Shown here one piece after another: positions 16,473-25,305 of a stretch of 64,000 nt of DNA. The position numbers and the translations under genes are program-made. The notes under the pieces are model-generated. The model made no database searches, was not told the DNA's origin, and worked only from the letters and a program-made list of their open reading frames with translations. The DNA comes from 13-2-20CM-66-19 sp963760225. GTDB taxonomy: Bacteria > Pseudomonadota > Gammaproteobacteria > Steroidobacterales > Steroidobacteraceae. Within the stretch, counting starts at the first letter, position 1; each line of letters starts with the position of its first letter. The stretch lies in NCBI GenBank assembly GCA_963760225.1, contig CAVXCD010000001.1, forward strand, positions 496,001 to 560,000, written 5' to 3'.

Positions 16473-16745
16473 ATGGATTCGTTTCGCATCGATGAGATCG
16501 CACGCCGCCTGCTCGAGCGCGTGCCGCCGGCGCTACGCAGCGTGCAGGCCGACCTTGAGAGCAACTTCCGCGCCGTGCTGCGCGAGCGGCTGAGCAAGCT
16601 CGACCTCGTCAACCGCGACGAATTCGACGCCCAGGCGCGCGTACTCGAGCGCACGCGCGCCAGGCTCGAGGCGCTCGAGGCGCGCCTCGCGGCGCTGGAG
16701 GCCGGCACCCCCGCCGCCCCGCCGGGCGGCGCTGCCTCAGGCTGA
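16473..16745 (+). CDS. ubiK: ubiquinone biosynthesis accessory factor UbiK (BMFP/YqiC family)
   Basis: A 90-residue protein. The first 50 residues form an amphipathic helix (RIDEIARRLLERVPPALRSV). A canonical coiled coil follows (about 50-80, EFDAQARVLERTRARLEALE). This matches the trimeric membrane-associated BMFP family, which assists the Ubi enzyme complex under aerobic growth. The tail is Ala/Pro/Gly-rich. The gene is divergent from amtB and comM follows 28 bases later, a common arrangement. Confidence 0.88.
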   Translation: MDSFRIDEIARRLLERVPPALRSVQADLESNFRAVLRERLSKLDLVNRDEFDAQARVLERTRARLEALEARLAALEAGTPAAPPGGAASG

Positions 16746-16773
16746 AGCGGCGGCCGCCGCGCGCGCCAAACAC

Positions 16774-18339
16774 GTGGCCGTGGCCCGTGTCGCCTGCCGG
16801 GCGCAGGTGGGGCTCGGCGCACCGCTGGTGCAGGTGGAGGTGAGTCTCGCCAGCGGGCTGCCGACTTTCTGCATCGTGGGCCTGCCGGCCACCGTGGTGA
16901 AGGAGAGCAAGGAGCGCGTGCGCGCAGCGCTGGTGAATTCGCGCTTCGAGTTCCCTGCCGGCCGCATCACCGTCAGCCTCGCGCCGGCCGAGCTGCCGAA
17001 GGAAGGCGGCCGCTTCGACCTGCCGATCGCACTCGGGATCCTGCTCGCCTCCGGACAGCTGCGCGCCTCGGGCGGCACCCGCAGCCCGACGCCGGAGTTC
17101 TACGGCGAGCTCGGCCTCACCGGGGAGCTGAAGCCGGTGCACGGGCTGCTGCTCGCGGCGGCACACGCGCAGCGTCACGGCAATGAGCTCATCGTGCCGC
17201 GCGGCAATGCGGCCGAAGCGTGCGTGGCCGCGCCCGCGCAGGTGCGCGCCGCGGCGCACCTGCTCGAGGTGTGTGCGCACGTCAGCGGCTCGGCGCCCCT
17301 GCCGCCATGCTGCGGCGGATCACCACCCGGCGCGGCCGCCGGCCCGGGCGCTCGCCGCGCCGCTGCCGCGGATCTCGCCGAGGTGCGTGGTCAGTGGCAG
17401 GCCAAGCGCGCACTCGTGATCGCCGCGGCCGGGGAACACAGCCTGCTGCTCGTCGGGCCGCCGGGCTGCGGTAAGAGCATGCTGGCGCGCCGCCTGCCCG
17501 GCCTGCTGCCGCCGCTGACGGCGGACGAGGCGCTCGAGGTGGCGGCGGTCGCCGCCGCCAGCACCGCGGGCTTTCGCCCCGGGCAACTTGGCGAGCGCCC
17601 CTTCCGCGCGCCGCATCATGGCGCCTCGGCGGCGGCGCTGATCGGTGGCGGGGCGCGCGCGCGGCCCGGCGAGATCAGCCTCGCGCACCACGGCGTGTTG
17701 TTTCTCGACGAGCTGCCGGAGTTCAGCCGCACGGTGCTGGAGGCGCTGCGCGAACCGCTGGAGACGGGCGTGGTCGCGGTGTCGCGCGCGGCGCTGCAGG
17801 CTGAGTACCCGGCCGCCTTCCTGCTCATCGCCGCCATGAATCCGTGTCCGTGCGGAGAGCGCGGCGAAGCGAGCGGGCTTTGCCGCTGCACGCCTGCGCA
17901 GCTGCGGCATTACCGCAACCGCATCTCCGGACCGTTGCTCGACCGGCTCGATCTGCACGTCGAGCTGGCGCGCGTGCCGGCACACGAGTTCGCCACGGCC
18001 GCACGCGGTGAGAGCAGCGCCCAGGTGGCGGCGCGCGTGGCACGGGCGCGCGCGCTGCAGCTGGTGCGACAGGGAACCTGCAACGCCCGCCTCGACGAGG
18101 GAGGCGTGCAGCACTGGTGCGCGCCCGATGAACGGGCGGCACGGCTGCTCGATGAGGCGATGCAGCGTCTGCGGTTGTCGGGACGGGCACGCGCGCGGGT
18201 GCTCAAGGTGGCGCGCACCATCGCGGACCTCGAGGAGGCAGCGACGCCGGGGGTCGTGCACGTGGCGCAGGCGCTGGCGCTGCGCTGCCCGGATCGGGCT
18301 ACTGCGCCATCTGCACCATGTGATCGACGGCCTGCTTGA
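16774..18339 (+). CDS. comM: ComM/YifB family Mg-chelatase-like AAA+ ATPase
   Basis: A 521-residue hexameric helicase-like ATPase that promotes branch migration during natural transformation. Residues 1-175 are the ChlI-like domain (GLGAPLVQVEVSLASGLPTFC, IVGLPATVVKESKERVR). The AAA+ core has Walker A GPPGCGKS (228-235) and Walker B GVLFLDELPEF, and AAMNPCPCG is typical of the family. The C-terminal Mg_chelatase_C helical region ends near DLEEAATPGVVHVAQALALR. The start is GTG 16774, with GTG 16780 as an alternative. The 3' end overlaps the convergent cytochrome gene by 41 bases. Confidence 0.93.
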   Translation: MAVARVACRAQVGLGAPLVQVEVSLASGLPTFCIVGLPATVVKESKERVRAALVNSRFEFPAGRITVSLAPAELPKEGGRFDLPIALGILLASGQLRASGGTRSPTPEFYGELGLTGELKPVHGLLLAAAHAQRHGNELIVPRGNAAEACVAAPAQVRAAAHLLEVCAHVSGSAPLPPCCGGSPPGAAAGPGARRAAAADLAEVRGQWQAKRALVIAAAGEHSLLLVGPPGCGKSMLARRLPGLLPPLTADEALEVAAVAAASTAGFRPGQLGERPFRAPHHGASAAALIGGGARARPGEISLAHHGVLFLDELPEFSRTVLEALREPLETGVVAVSRAALQAEYPAAFLLIAAMNPCPCGERGEASGLCRCTPAQLRHYRNRISGPLLDRLDLHVELARVPAHEFATAARGESSAQVAARVARARALQLVRQGTCNARLDEGGVQHWCAPDERAARLLDEAMQRLRLSGRARARVLKVARTIADLEEAATPGVVHVAQALALRCPDRATAPSAPCDRRPA

Positions 18340-18826
18340 CAAGGTCGTCGGGCAGGTCGGTGCGGCCGCCCTTGGGCGGCATGACACCCGTCTTGCCCTG
18401 GAAGCCGTTGAGCGCGTGCTGGTAGAGCACCGCCTTGCCCTCGGCGATGCGCGGCCCCCAGGCGGCCTTGTCGCCCGCCTTCGGCGCACCGGCGATCCCC
18501 TGACCGTGACAGGCGCTGCACACCTGCTCGAACAGCTCGGTGCCGTTCTTCGGCAGCGCCGCGGCGGGCGTGGCCGAGCCGGCGGCCGAGGTAGCTTCGG
18601 TCTTGATCGCGAGCGCGGAGTTGTCCTGGCCGGCTACCGCTTCCTGGCTGAGCGGCTGCAGCCGCGCCGCTACGGCCCGGGAATAGTCGATCTCGCCGAG
18701 CACCTGCCTGTCCTGGGTGTAGCTCGCCACGGTGCGCGCCAGCGCAAACAGCAGGATCGCGATCGTCGCCAGCAGACCGATCACCAGGCTGAATACGTTG
18801 AAGAAGTGGGTGTCCTGCTTGCTCAT
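18299..18826 (-). CDS. membrane-anchored cytochrome c5-type monohaem cytochrome
   Basis: A 175-residue protein with one N-terminal membrane anchor (about 10-31, FSLVIGLLATIAILLFAL), an Ala/Thr-rich linker and a single c-type haem domain. The haem site is CSACH (103-107), and the axial Met lies in GVMPPKGG near residue 147. The haem side faces the periplasm. It probably shuttles electrons between respiratory complexes. The last 13 codons overlap the 3' end of comM on the opposite strand. Confidence 0.88.
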   Translation of the reverse strand: MSKQDTHFFNVFSLVIGLLATIAILLFALARTVASYTQDRQVLGEIDYSRAVAARLQPLSQEAVAGQDNSALAIKTEATSAAGSATPAAALPKNGTELFEQVCSACHGQGIAGAPKAGDKAAWGPRIAEGKAVLYQHALNGFQGKTGVMPPKGGRTDLPDDLVKQAVDHMVQMAQ

Positions 18827-18947
18827 GGAGTGCGTCGGTCGAACGGGGTCGGGCGAACCTGCAATTGGCCGCGAAGTATAGCCGTTGACCCGGGAGCCTC
18901 ACACATAGACGCTCTCAGCAGGCAACGCGTATCATCGCCGGCCCCGC

Positions 18948-19024
18948 GCGCCCGTAGCTCAGTTGGATAGAGTGGCAGCCTCCGAAGCTGCAGGTCGCTG
19001 GTTCGAATCCAGTCGGGCGCGCCA
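18948..19024 (+). tRNA. tRNA-Arg (anticodon CCG)
   Basis: A full cloverleaf can be drawn. The acceptor is GCGCCCG (18948-18954) with CGGGCGC (19014-19020), the D-stem is GCTC/GAGT, and the anticodon stem GCAGC/GCTGC encloses the loop CTCCGAA, giving anticodon CCG, which reads CGG. The T-arm is GCTGG-TTCGAAT-CCAGT. The discriminator is G19021 and the 3' CCA (19022-19024) is encoded. It begins right after an empty promoter region and runs into the 3' end of the minus-strand dsbA gene. Confidence 0.96.
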
Positions 19025-19026
19025 TC

Positions 19027-19752
19027 TCAGTGACCGTGCTCGGCGGTGGCCAGGTCGTTGATCAGCTCGATGAGCCGCGTCTCGCTGCCCGCCGCGCCGA
19101 GGTCGGTGGTGTACTTGCCGTTGACCACGATGAGCGGCACGTCGTGCACCTGGTAGCGCTGGGTGATCTCTTCGGCGCGCTGCAGGTTCGCATTGACCCC
19201 GAACGAGTTGTAGGCCTTGGCGAACTCGTCCGCGCTGACGCCGTTTTGCACCGCGAACTGCAGCTGCATCTGATAAGTCTGCGGGTCGTTGTCGCCGAAC
19301 AGGGGCGGCTGGCGGGTCTCGAGATCGTGGTGGAGGGTGTCGAACGCCTTCTCCACCAGGTCCTGCCGCCCGAGCGCATCGAGGGTGTAATAGAGCCGCG
19401 CGTGCGCGCGATGGATCGGCTGCCAGATGACCGGCACGCGCACGAACTGCACGTAGGCCGGCTTGGTGTTGAGCCAGCTGCGCAGATAGGGCTCGAGCGC
19501 GTAGCAGTGCGGGCAGGCAAGCCAGAATACCTCCAGCACCTCCACCTTGCCGGACGAGACACTGGTGGGCTGCGCCGGCACCACCGGATCGTAATTGACT
19601 CCCGGCTGCCACTTGCCGGCAGGCAGCTGAGCGGAGGGCGGCAACGCCGCGAGGCGCTCGAGCGATGCGTCGCTCTGCGGCTGGTGCTCGCCTTCCGCAT
19701 CGCCCGACTCCTGCGAGGCGGTGGCCTGCTCGGTCTCGCTCGGCGCAGGCAT
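19027..19752 (-). CDS. dsbA: DsbA-family thiol:disulfide interchange protein (leader out of frame)
   Basis: The 241-codon frame encodes a complete thioredoxin-fold DsbA: active site CPHC (residues 80-83, FWLACPHCYALEP), helical insertion domain and cis-proline loop HDVPLIVVNGKY. It oxidises cysteine pairs in the periplasm. The frame has no signal peptide, and its first ATG (19752) is preceded in frame by non-protein-like Arg-rich codons. A proper lipoprotein leader lies just upstream in another frame (19904 start). This indicates a frameshift or a sequencing error in the GCC-rich tract around 19800-19830. The order engB // cytochrome c4 - dsbA is conserved in Pseudomonas and relatives. Confidence 0.85.
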   Translation of the reverse strand: MPAPSETEQATASQESGDAEGEHQPQSDASLERLAALPPSAQLPAGKWQPGVNYDPVVPAQPTSVSSGKVEVLEVFWLACPHCYALEPYLRSWLNTKPAYVQFVRVPVIWQPIHRAHARLYYTLDALGRQDLVEKAFDTLHHDLETRQPPLFGDNDPQTYQMQLQFAVQNGVSADEFAKAYNSFGVNANLQRAEEITQRYQVHDVPLIVVNGKYTTDLGAAGSETRLIELINDLATAEHGH

Positions 19753-19904
19753 GGCGCCGGCCGCAGGCGCTCCCGCTGCCGGCGCTTCGGGCTGCGCGGC
19801 GGCGTGGCGGCGCTGGCGGCGCTGGCGGCGGGCGCGGGTGCAGGGGATTGGCGCGCGCAGCCGGCCAGGGCGAGCAGCGCCGCCAGAGCGAGCATTCGAG
19901 TCAT
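19753..19904 (-). other. out-of-frame lipoprotein leader of dsbA (apparent frameshift)
   Basis: The ATG at 19904 has a good ribosome-binding site (AAGGAAG) and encodes MTRMLALAALLALAGCARQS, a textbook lipoprotein signal with lipobox LAGC. An Ala/Pro-rich linker follows. This frame would continue into Arg-rich nonsense, while the frame of the DsbA body opens with AAQPEAPAAGAPAAGAMPAP, a natural continuation of the linker. The break lies within tandem 9-base units rich in GGC (about 19798-19830). Either the gene is frameshifted or one base was lost or gained in assembly. Confidence 0.65.
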
Positions 19905-19917
19905 GGACTTCCTTGGA

Positions 19918-20703
19918 TCAGCGCATACCCTGCAGGTAGGAAGCGAGGTCGCGCATCTGCTCCGGCGAGAGTCGCTTCGCGATGGTGAACATCATCACGC
20001 CGTTGCGGCTCGCGGTGGCTGGATCGGGGCCGCTGTAGCGCGTCCCGTTCGCGTAGTCGTTCAGCTGCTTCACCAGGTACACCGACTGCTGTGCCCGCAG
20101 TGCCGGATAGCCGGCCGCGAGATTGCCGCGACCCACCGGGCCGTGGCAGGCGACGCAGCCAGGCACCTGGTGCGCATGATCACCCCGCAGGTACAGCGCC
20201 TCACCCGCTTTCCAGTAGGAGGGGTCGGCCTCGAGTCCCTGGGGCGTCTGCCCCTCGTAGTAGACGGCCAGGTCGTCGATGTCCTGGTCGGTGAGTGTCG
20301 CGGCGAGCGGCTTCATCACCGGGTTGTTGCGTACCCCGGCGCGGAACAGCCGCAGCTGCTCCGCGATGTACACCGCGCTCTGCCCAGCCAGCCGCGGCCA
20401 CTCGGGATTCACGCTGTTGCCGTTCGGACCGTGACAGGCGGTGCATACCGCGGACTTCGTGGCGCCATCGGCAGCCTTGCCCTTGTCAAAGGGAAAGTCG
20501 GCGGTGGCGGACGGGGCGCTCGCACCCGCCGCCGGTGCGCCACTCGCGGGCGCGCCCGGGGCCGGGGACGGCGCCGCGGTCTGCGCCGGTGCGCTGGTCG
20601 GCGAGGCTGCGGGTGTTTGCGAGGGTACGGGCGATGAGGCCAGCGCTGCGAGCACAGTGAGCGCCGTGGTGGCGCCGGCCATGAAGTTCACGCGCTGCGA
20701 CAT
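19918..20703 (-). CDS. dihaem cytochrome c4
   Basis: A 261-residue periplasmic protein with two tandem c-type haem domains, CTACH at 87-91 and CVACH at 183-187. Conserved Met ligands follow (NPVMKPLAATL, GVMMFTIAKRLS). The N-terminus (MSQRVNFMAGATTALTVLAALA) is the export signal. A long Pro/Ala/Ser linker (about 25-68) precedes the first haem domain and is longer than in Pseudomonas c4. The ATG at 20703 is favoured by the AAAGAG site upstream. It ends 13 bases before the dsbA leader start, so the two share an operon. Confidence 0.93.
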   Translation of the reverse strand: MSQRVNFMAGATTALTVLAALASSPVPSQTPAASPTSAPAQTAAPSPAPGAPASGAPAAGASAPSATADFPFDKGKAADGATKSAVCTACHGPNGNSVNPEWPRLAGQSAVYIAEQLRLFRAGVRNNPVMKPLAATLTDQDIDDLAVYYEGQTPQGLEADPSYWKAGEALYLRGDHAHQVPGCVACHGPVGRGNLAAGYPALRAQQSVYLVKQLNDYANGTRYSGPDPATASRNGVMMFTIAKRLSPEQMRDLASYLQGMR

Positions 20704-20787
20704 CGTTCTCTTTCGGTCTGTGCGCTGATACGAGGGCGCAGAATTGTACACTACGGCCGTGGCGAAGCTCCGTTACTCCTTGAAAAC

Positions 20788-21378
20788 ATGAGCCGCTTTA
20801 GCGATGCGCGCTTCCTGGTGAGTGCGGCGGCGGCCGCGCAGTTCCCCGCGGATCTTGGCATCGAGGTGGCCTTCGCCGGCCGCTCCAACGCCGGCAAGTC
20901 GAGCGCCATCAACGCGATCACGCAGCGCCACGCGCTGGCGCGTATCAGCAAGACTCCCGGGCGTACGCGGCTGGTGAATTTCTTCGAGCTGATGCCCAGC
21001 CGGCGCCTGGTCGATCTGCCCGGCTACGGTTACGCACAGGTCCCTGCCGCCGAGCGCAGCGCCTGGGTGCCGCTGCTCGAGGCGCTGCGCGAGCGCGTCT
21101 CGCTCACCGGCCTGTTCATGATCGTGGACGCGCGCCGCGGTCTTGGCGACGGAGACGAGGGCCTGCTCAGCTGGGCGCAGCCCGCCCTTGCCGTCCATGT
21201 GCTGCTTGCCAAGGCCGACAAGCTCAATCGCAGCGAAGCGTCCGCAGCGTTGCGGGCAGCGTCGGCGCAGCTGTCGGGCCGGGCGACAGCGCAGCTCTTC
21301 TCCGCCGTGCAAGGCACCGGGGTGCGCGAGGCGCAGGACATGCTGCTCGCGTGGCTGAAGCCCCAGGAGCGCGAATAA
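20788..21378 (+). CDS. engB: ribosome biogenesis GTPase EngB (YihA/YsxC)
   Basis: A 196-residue TrmE-Era-like GTPase needed for 50S subunit assembly. G1 is GRSNAGKS (31-38), the G2 Thr lies in KTPGRT, G3 is DLPGYG, G4 is AKAD (in place of T/NKxD) and G5 falls in LFSAVQGTG. Length is usual. It is divergent from cytochrome c4 with an 84-base shared promoter region containing a TTGTACACTA element. Confidence 0.96.
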   Translation: MSRFSDARFLVSAAAAAQFPADLGIEVAFAGRSNAGKSSAINAITQRHALARISKTPGRTRLVNFFELMPSRRLVDLPGYGYAQVPAAERSAWVPLLEALRERVSLTGLFMIVDARRGLGDGDEGLLSWAQPALAVHVLLAKADKLNRSEASAALRAASAQLSGRATAQLFSAVQGTGVREAQDMLLAWLKPQERE

Positions 21379-21414
21379 AAAAGCCCCGGCGGTTTCGTTA
21401 GAAGCCGCCGGGGC
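21376..21414 (-). terminator. intrinsic terminator (minus-strand direction)
   Basis: GCCCCGGCGG (21383-21392) and CCGCCGGGGC (21405-21414) form a perfect ten-pair stem. On the minus strand it is followed by TTTTTTATTC, so it stops transcription coming leftward from the outer-membrane protein genes, and it overlaps the last codons of engB. A second hairpin, AACCCGG/CCGGGTT (21421-21449), lies just behind it and may serve engB in the plus direction. Confidence 0.85.
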
Positions 21415-21547
21415 CAGACTAACCCGGCACAGGTCTCATGAACCGGGTTTACCCGCTCAGGGAGGGAAGCGGGGAGTGCTATGCACTCAAAAAGTTGGAC
21501 GATCCGAGCTCCCGGGAGTTCCGGGGAGACTAAGAAAAAATATCTTT

Positions 21548-21900
21548 TTAAATCATAAGTTTGGTCAGCAAGCTGTATCGTATCCGCCACAACTGCGCGC
21601 CGCAAATCCGCTGCGCACCCAGGCCCCAGGCAAAGCTCGTTCCCTGGTCCGAGATCGCGAAGAAATTACTGGGCGGGAGCTGACCGGCGCTGCTCTGGTT
21701 GGCGTTGACCGTCCAGCGCGCGGCCCCCGCCTTGGCGAACAGGTCGAAATAGGGAACGGGCAGCGGCAGAAAGCCGACCGCGTACCCGGCCCACGCTTTG
21801 GCTCTGCATCCCGTTGTTGCTGTCGGCCGTCTGGGCCATGGCCGTGCCGGCAAACAGCAGCAGCGGGGCCACCGCCGCGCCGGCGCCGCCGCGGTTGTGT
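21548..21900 (-). pseudogene. decayed copy of the neighbouring outer-membrane barrel gene
   Basis: Two pieces of a paralogue of the gene at 21901-22449 lie in different frames. The first (from about 21872) encodes a signal peptide, VAPLLLFAGTAMAQTADSN. Near 21799 the frame changes to AWAGYAVGFLPLPVPYFDLF and, further on, FFAISDQGTSFAWGLGAQ. These align with AYAVGFAPIPVPYLDVF and LFSLSDNGTEFAWGVGAQ of the intact neighbour. About 65 residues of the N-terminal barrel are missing, the last strands have degenerated and no start codon remains. It is a tandem duplicate in decay. Confidence 0.72.
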
Positions 21901-22449
21901 TTACAACAGGCTGAGGATCACGCTGAGCGATAGCACGTTGGCGCCGGCCGTGTTGGGAATGTGGAAGCCTTCGTACTCGAGCCGTCCGCCGATGTTGCCG
22001 ACGTGCACCTGCGCACCGACGCCCCAGGCGAACTCGGTGCCGTTGTCGGAAAGCGAGAAGAGGCTGCTGGACGGCGCGGTGCTGCTGCCGCTCGAGCTCC
22101 AGCGCTGCAGGCCCAGCTTGCCGAACACGTCGAGGTAGGGCACGGGGATCGGCGCGAAGCCGACCGCGTAGGCGCCGAACGCCTTGTATTGCAGGTGCGT
22201 GTTGATGTCGAGGTATTGGGTCGTCTGGCTGCCCAGATCGATGTAGTCCGCTTCGACGGCGAACAGGCTGATCGGCCGAAATCCCGCCAGCACCTTCCAC
22301 GAAGTGGCATCGAAGTCGGAGTTGGTGGCGGCCACATCGCTCAGCTTGTCCCTGACGATACCGGCGCCGAGATAGAACAGTCCGTTGTCGTCGGCCTGCG
22401 CGACACCCGCGCCGAGAAGCAGAGCGACCGTGAGCAGCAATCTTCGCAT
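21901..22449 (-). CDS. small outer-membrane beta-barrel protein (OmpA-like/porin family fold)
   Basis: A 182-residue exported protein with a signal peptide (MRRLLLTVALLLGAGVAQA/DD). Alternating hydrophobic strands follow, typical of an eight-stranded outer-membrane barrel (GLFYLGAGIVRDKLSD, WKVLAGFRPISLFAVEADYI, AYAVGFAPIPVPYLDVFGKL, GGRLEYEGFHI). No OmpA peptidoglycan-binding domain follows. The function is unrecognised. It is divided from polA by about 55 bases, and a broken duplicate follows it. Confidence 0.75.
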   Translation of the reverse strand: MRRLLLTVALLLGAGVAQADDNGLFYLGAGIVRDKLSDVAATNSDFDATSWKVLAGFRPISLFAVEADYIDLGSQTTQYLDINTHLQYKAFGAYAVGFAPIPVPYLDVFGKLGLQRWSSSGSSTAPSSSLFSLSDNGTEFAWGVGAQVHVGNIGGRLEYEGFHIPNTAGANVLSLSVILSLL

Positions 22450-22503
22450 GGCTTTAGGGCTCCCAACGCATATGAAACGCCTTCCGTTGACGCGCGCGCC
22501 AGC

Positions 22504-25305
22504 TTAGTGCGCCTCGTCCCAGTTTGCACCCACGCCGACGTCCACGCGCAGTGGCACGCTCAGCGAGGCGGCGCTCACCATGTGTTCGCGCACCGCCGCG
22601 CTCACGGCATCGACCGCGTCCGCGTCCACCTCGAATACCAGCTCGTCGTGCACCTGCATGATGAGGCGCGCGGCGCTGCGCTCGCTGCGGCACCAGGCGT
22701 CGACCGTGATCATGGCGCGCTTGATGATGTCGGCGGCCGTGCCCTGCATGGGCGCGTTGATGGCGCTGCGCTCGGCGTACTGGCGCAGCTGCGGGTTGCC
22801 CGAGCGGATGTCGGGCAGGTACAGCCGCCGGCCGTACACCGTCTCGACGTAGCCGCTCTCGCGCGCCTGGGCGCGGGTGGCGTCCATGAAGCGCCTGACG
22901 CCCGGGTAGCGCTGGAAGTAGCGCTCGACGTACTGCGCCGCCGCGCCGCGCTCGATGCCGAGATTGCGCGCCAGGCCGAAGGCCGACATGCCGTACATCA
23001 GGCCGAAGTTGATGACCTTGGCGGTGCGGCGATGTTCGGCCGTGACCGCCTCCAGTTCCACGCCGAACACCTCGGCGGCGGTCGCCTGGTGCACGTCGCG
23101 CTCCGCGGCGAAAGCGGCGCGCAGACTCTCATCGCCGGACAGGTGCGCCATGATGCGCAGCTCGATCTGCGAGTAGTCCGCGGCGATCAGCACTTTGCCC
23201 GGGGCGGCGATGAACGCCTGACGGATACGGCGTCCCTCGGGACGGCGCACCGGGATGTTCTGCAGGTTGGGATCCAGCGAGGAGAGCCGGCCAGTGGCGG
23301 CCACCGCCTGCGCGTAGTTGGTGTGAATGCGCCCGGTGCGCTCGTTCACCAGCTCCGGCAGCTTGTCGGTATAGGTCGACTTGAGTTTCGCGAGCGCCCG
23401 GTACTCGAGAACAATGCGCGGCAGCGCGTAGCCCTCGGCGAGCTCCTCCAGCACATCCTCGGCGGTGGACGGCTGCCCGGTCGGCGTGCGCCGGCGCACC
23501 GGCAGCTGCAGCCGCTCGAACAGGATCTGCTGCAGCTGTTTCGGTGAGTCGATGTTGAACTCGTGGCCGGCCTCGCGATGCGCCTGCAGCAGCAGCTCCT
23601 GCAGCTGGCGCGCGAACTCGCGACTCTGGGTGCGCAGCCGTTCGCGATCGACCAGCACGCCGTGCCGCTCCATCGCCAGCAGCACCGGCAGCAGCGGCTG
23701 CTCGCACGCGAGGTAGAGCCGCTCGAGCGGTGGCACGCCCTGCAGCTGCGGCCACAGCGCGCCGTGCAGCCGCAGCGTCATGTCGGCGTCTTCGGCTGCG
23801 TACTCGGCCGCCTTCTCCACCGTCACCTGGTCGAAGCCGATCTGCCGTGCACCGCGGCCGGTGACGTCTTCGTAGGCAATGGTGGCAAGACCGAGGTAGC
23901 GCTGCGCGTCGCTGCCGAGGTCGTGGTTGGTGGCGACGCTGTTCCACACGTAGGACTCGAGCATGCTGTCGAAGCGCATGCCGGCGAACGCGATGCCGGC
24001 ATTGGCCAGCACGTGCGCATCGTACTTGAGATTGTGGCCGACCTTGCCGATGGCGGCGTCCTCGAGCAGCGGCCGCAGTGCCGCCAGCACCTGCTCGCGA
24101 TCGAGCTGCGGCGGGGCACCGGGATAGACGTGCTTGAGCGGCACGTAGGCCGCCTCGCCCGGCTCGAGGCTGAAGGACACGCCGACGATCTCGGCGCGCA
24201 TGTAGTCGAGGCCGGTGGTTTCGGTATCGAAGGCGAACAGCGGCGCGGCGCGCAGCCGCGCCAGCCAGCGCTCGAGCTCTTCCCAGTTGGTGATCAGCGT
24301 GTAGCGGCGCTCGATGGCGGGGGGAACGTCGCCGACCTGCAGCGCCGCGGCGTCAGGCGCCGCCGCGCCGGCTGGAGCTTGCGCGGCATTCGCGGCGCGC
24401 TCGCTGGCCGCGCCGTCGCCTGCCGCGGGCACGCCTGCGGCCGTCGTTTCGCCGCCTTCGAGCTGACGCAGCAGCCCGCGCAGCTCGTACCTGCCGTACA
24501 GGTCGCGCAGTGCCGCGGTGTCCGGTGCCCGCGGTGTCAGCTCCTCGAGCGACAGCGGCAGCACCAGGTCGGTGCGGATGGTTGCCAGGCGCCGCGACAG
24601 CTCGAGTGTGGCGAGTCCCTCGCGCAGGTTCTCGCCCACCTTGCCCGGCACTTCCGCGATGCGGCCGATGAGCTCGTCGAGGCCGCCGTACTGCTGCAGC
24701 AGCTTCGCACCGGTCTTCGGTCCCACCTTGTTGATACCGGGGATGTTGTCGCTGCTGTCGCCGATGAGCGCGAGGTAGTCGATGATCTGCTCGGGGAAGA
24801 CGTCGAACTTCGCCTTGACGGCGTCGCGGTCGAGCACCGTGTTGGTCATGGTGTTGATGAGCGTGATCGATGCGTCGACCAGCTGCGCCATGTCCTTGTC
24901 GCCGGTGGAGATGAGCACCGACTGCCCGGCGCTGGCTGCGCGCCGCGCCAGCGTGCCGATCACGTCGTCCGCCTCCACGCCCGGCACGCGCAGCAGCGGC
25001 AGGCCGAGCGCGCCGATCATCTGCAGCAGCGGCCCGACCTGGGCCCGCAGGTCGTCGGGCATCCCGGGACGCTGCGCCTTGTACTCGGCAAACAGCTCGT
25101 CGCGGAAGGTTCTACCCGGCGCATCGAACACCACCGCGATGCGCGCTGGCTGGTAGTCCTTGAGGAACTTCAGCAGCATGTTGAGCACGCCGAGGATCGC
25201 CCCGGTCGGCTCGCCGCGCGAGTTGGACAGCGGCGGCAGGGCATGAAACGCCCTGTAGACATAAGAGGAGCCGTCAACGAGAACCAGGTCCGGATTACGG
25301 GTCAT
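22504..25305 (-). CDS. polA: DNA polymerase I
   Basis: A 933-residue enzyme with all three activities. Residues 1-300 are the 5'-3' exonuclease (MTRNPDLVLVDGSSYVYRAF, GDSSDNIPGINKVGPKTG). An Ala/Gly-rich linker is followed by an intact proofreading domain with the FAFDTETTGLDY motif. The polymerase domain contains motif A (DYSQIELRIMAHLSGD), motif B (RRTAKVINFGLMYGMSAFG) and motif C (VHDELVFEVD). The ATG at 25305 is chosen because MTRNP matches the family start. It functions in Okazaki-fragment processing and repair. Confidence 0.97.
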   Translation of the reverse strand: MTRNPDLVLVDGSSYVYRAFHALPPLSNSRGEPTGAILGVLNMLLKFLKDYQPARIAVVFDAPGRTFRDELFAEYKAQRPGMPDDLRAQVGPLLQMIGALGLPLLRVPGVEADDVIGTLARRAASAGQSVLISTGDKDMAQLVDASITLINTMTNTVLDRDAVKAKFDVFPEQIIDYLALIGDSSDNIPGINKVGPKTGAKLLQQYGGLDELIGRIAEVPGKVGENLREGLATLELSRRLATIRTDLVLPLSLEELTPRAPDTAALRDLYGRYELRGLLRQLEGGETTAAGVPAAGDGAASERAANAAQAPAGAAAPDAAALQVGDVPPAIERRYTLITNWEELERWLARLRAAPLFAFDTETTGLDYMRAEIVGVSFSLEPGEAAYVPLKHVYPGAPPQLDREQVLAALRPLLEDAAIGKVGHNLKYDAHVLANAGIAFAGMRFDSMLESYVWNSVATNHDLGSDAQRYLGLATIAYEDVTGRGARQIGFDQVTVEKAAEYAAEDADMTLRLHGALWPQLQGVPPLERLYLACEQPLLPVLLAMERHGVLVDRERLRTQSREFARQLQELLLQAHREAGHEFNIDSPKQLQQILFERLQLPVRRRTPTGQPSTAEDVLEELAEGYALPRIVLEYRALAKLKSTYTDKLPELVNERTGRIHTNYAQAVAATGRLSSLDPNLQNIPVRRPEGRRIRQAFIAAPGKVLIAADYSQIELRIMAHLSGDESLRAAFAAERDVHQATAAEVFGVELEAVTAEHRRTAKVINFGLMYGMSAFGLARNLGIERGAAAQYVERYFQRYPGVRRFMDATRAQARESGYVETVYGRRLYLPDIRSGNPQLRQYAERSAINAPMQGTAADIIKRAMITVDAWCRSERSAARLIMQVHDELVFEVDADAVDAVSAAVREHMVSAASLSVPLRVDVGVGANWDEAH

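Noticed and set aside
21476..22138. 220-codon plus-strand frame over the barrel-gene fragment
   Set aside because: Antisense to the pseudogene and the intact barrel gene; low-complexity sequence without motifs.
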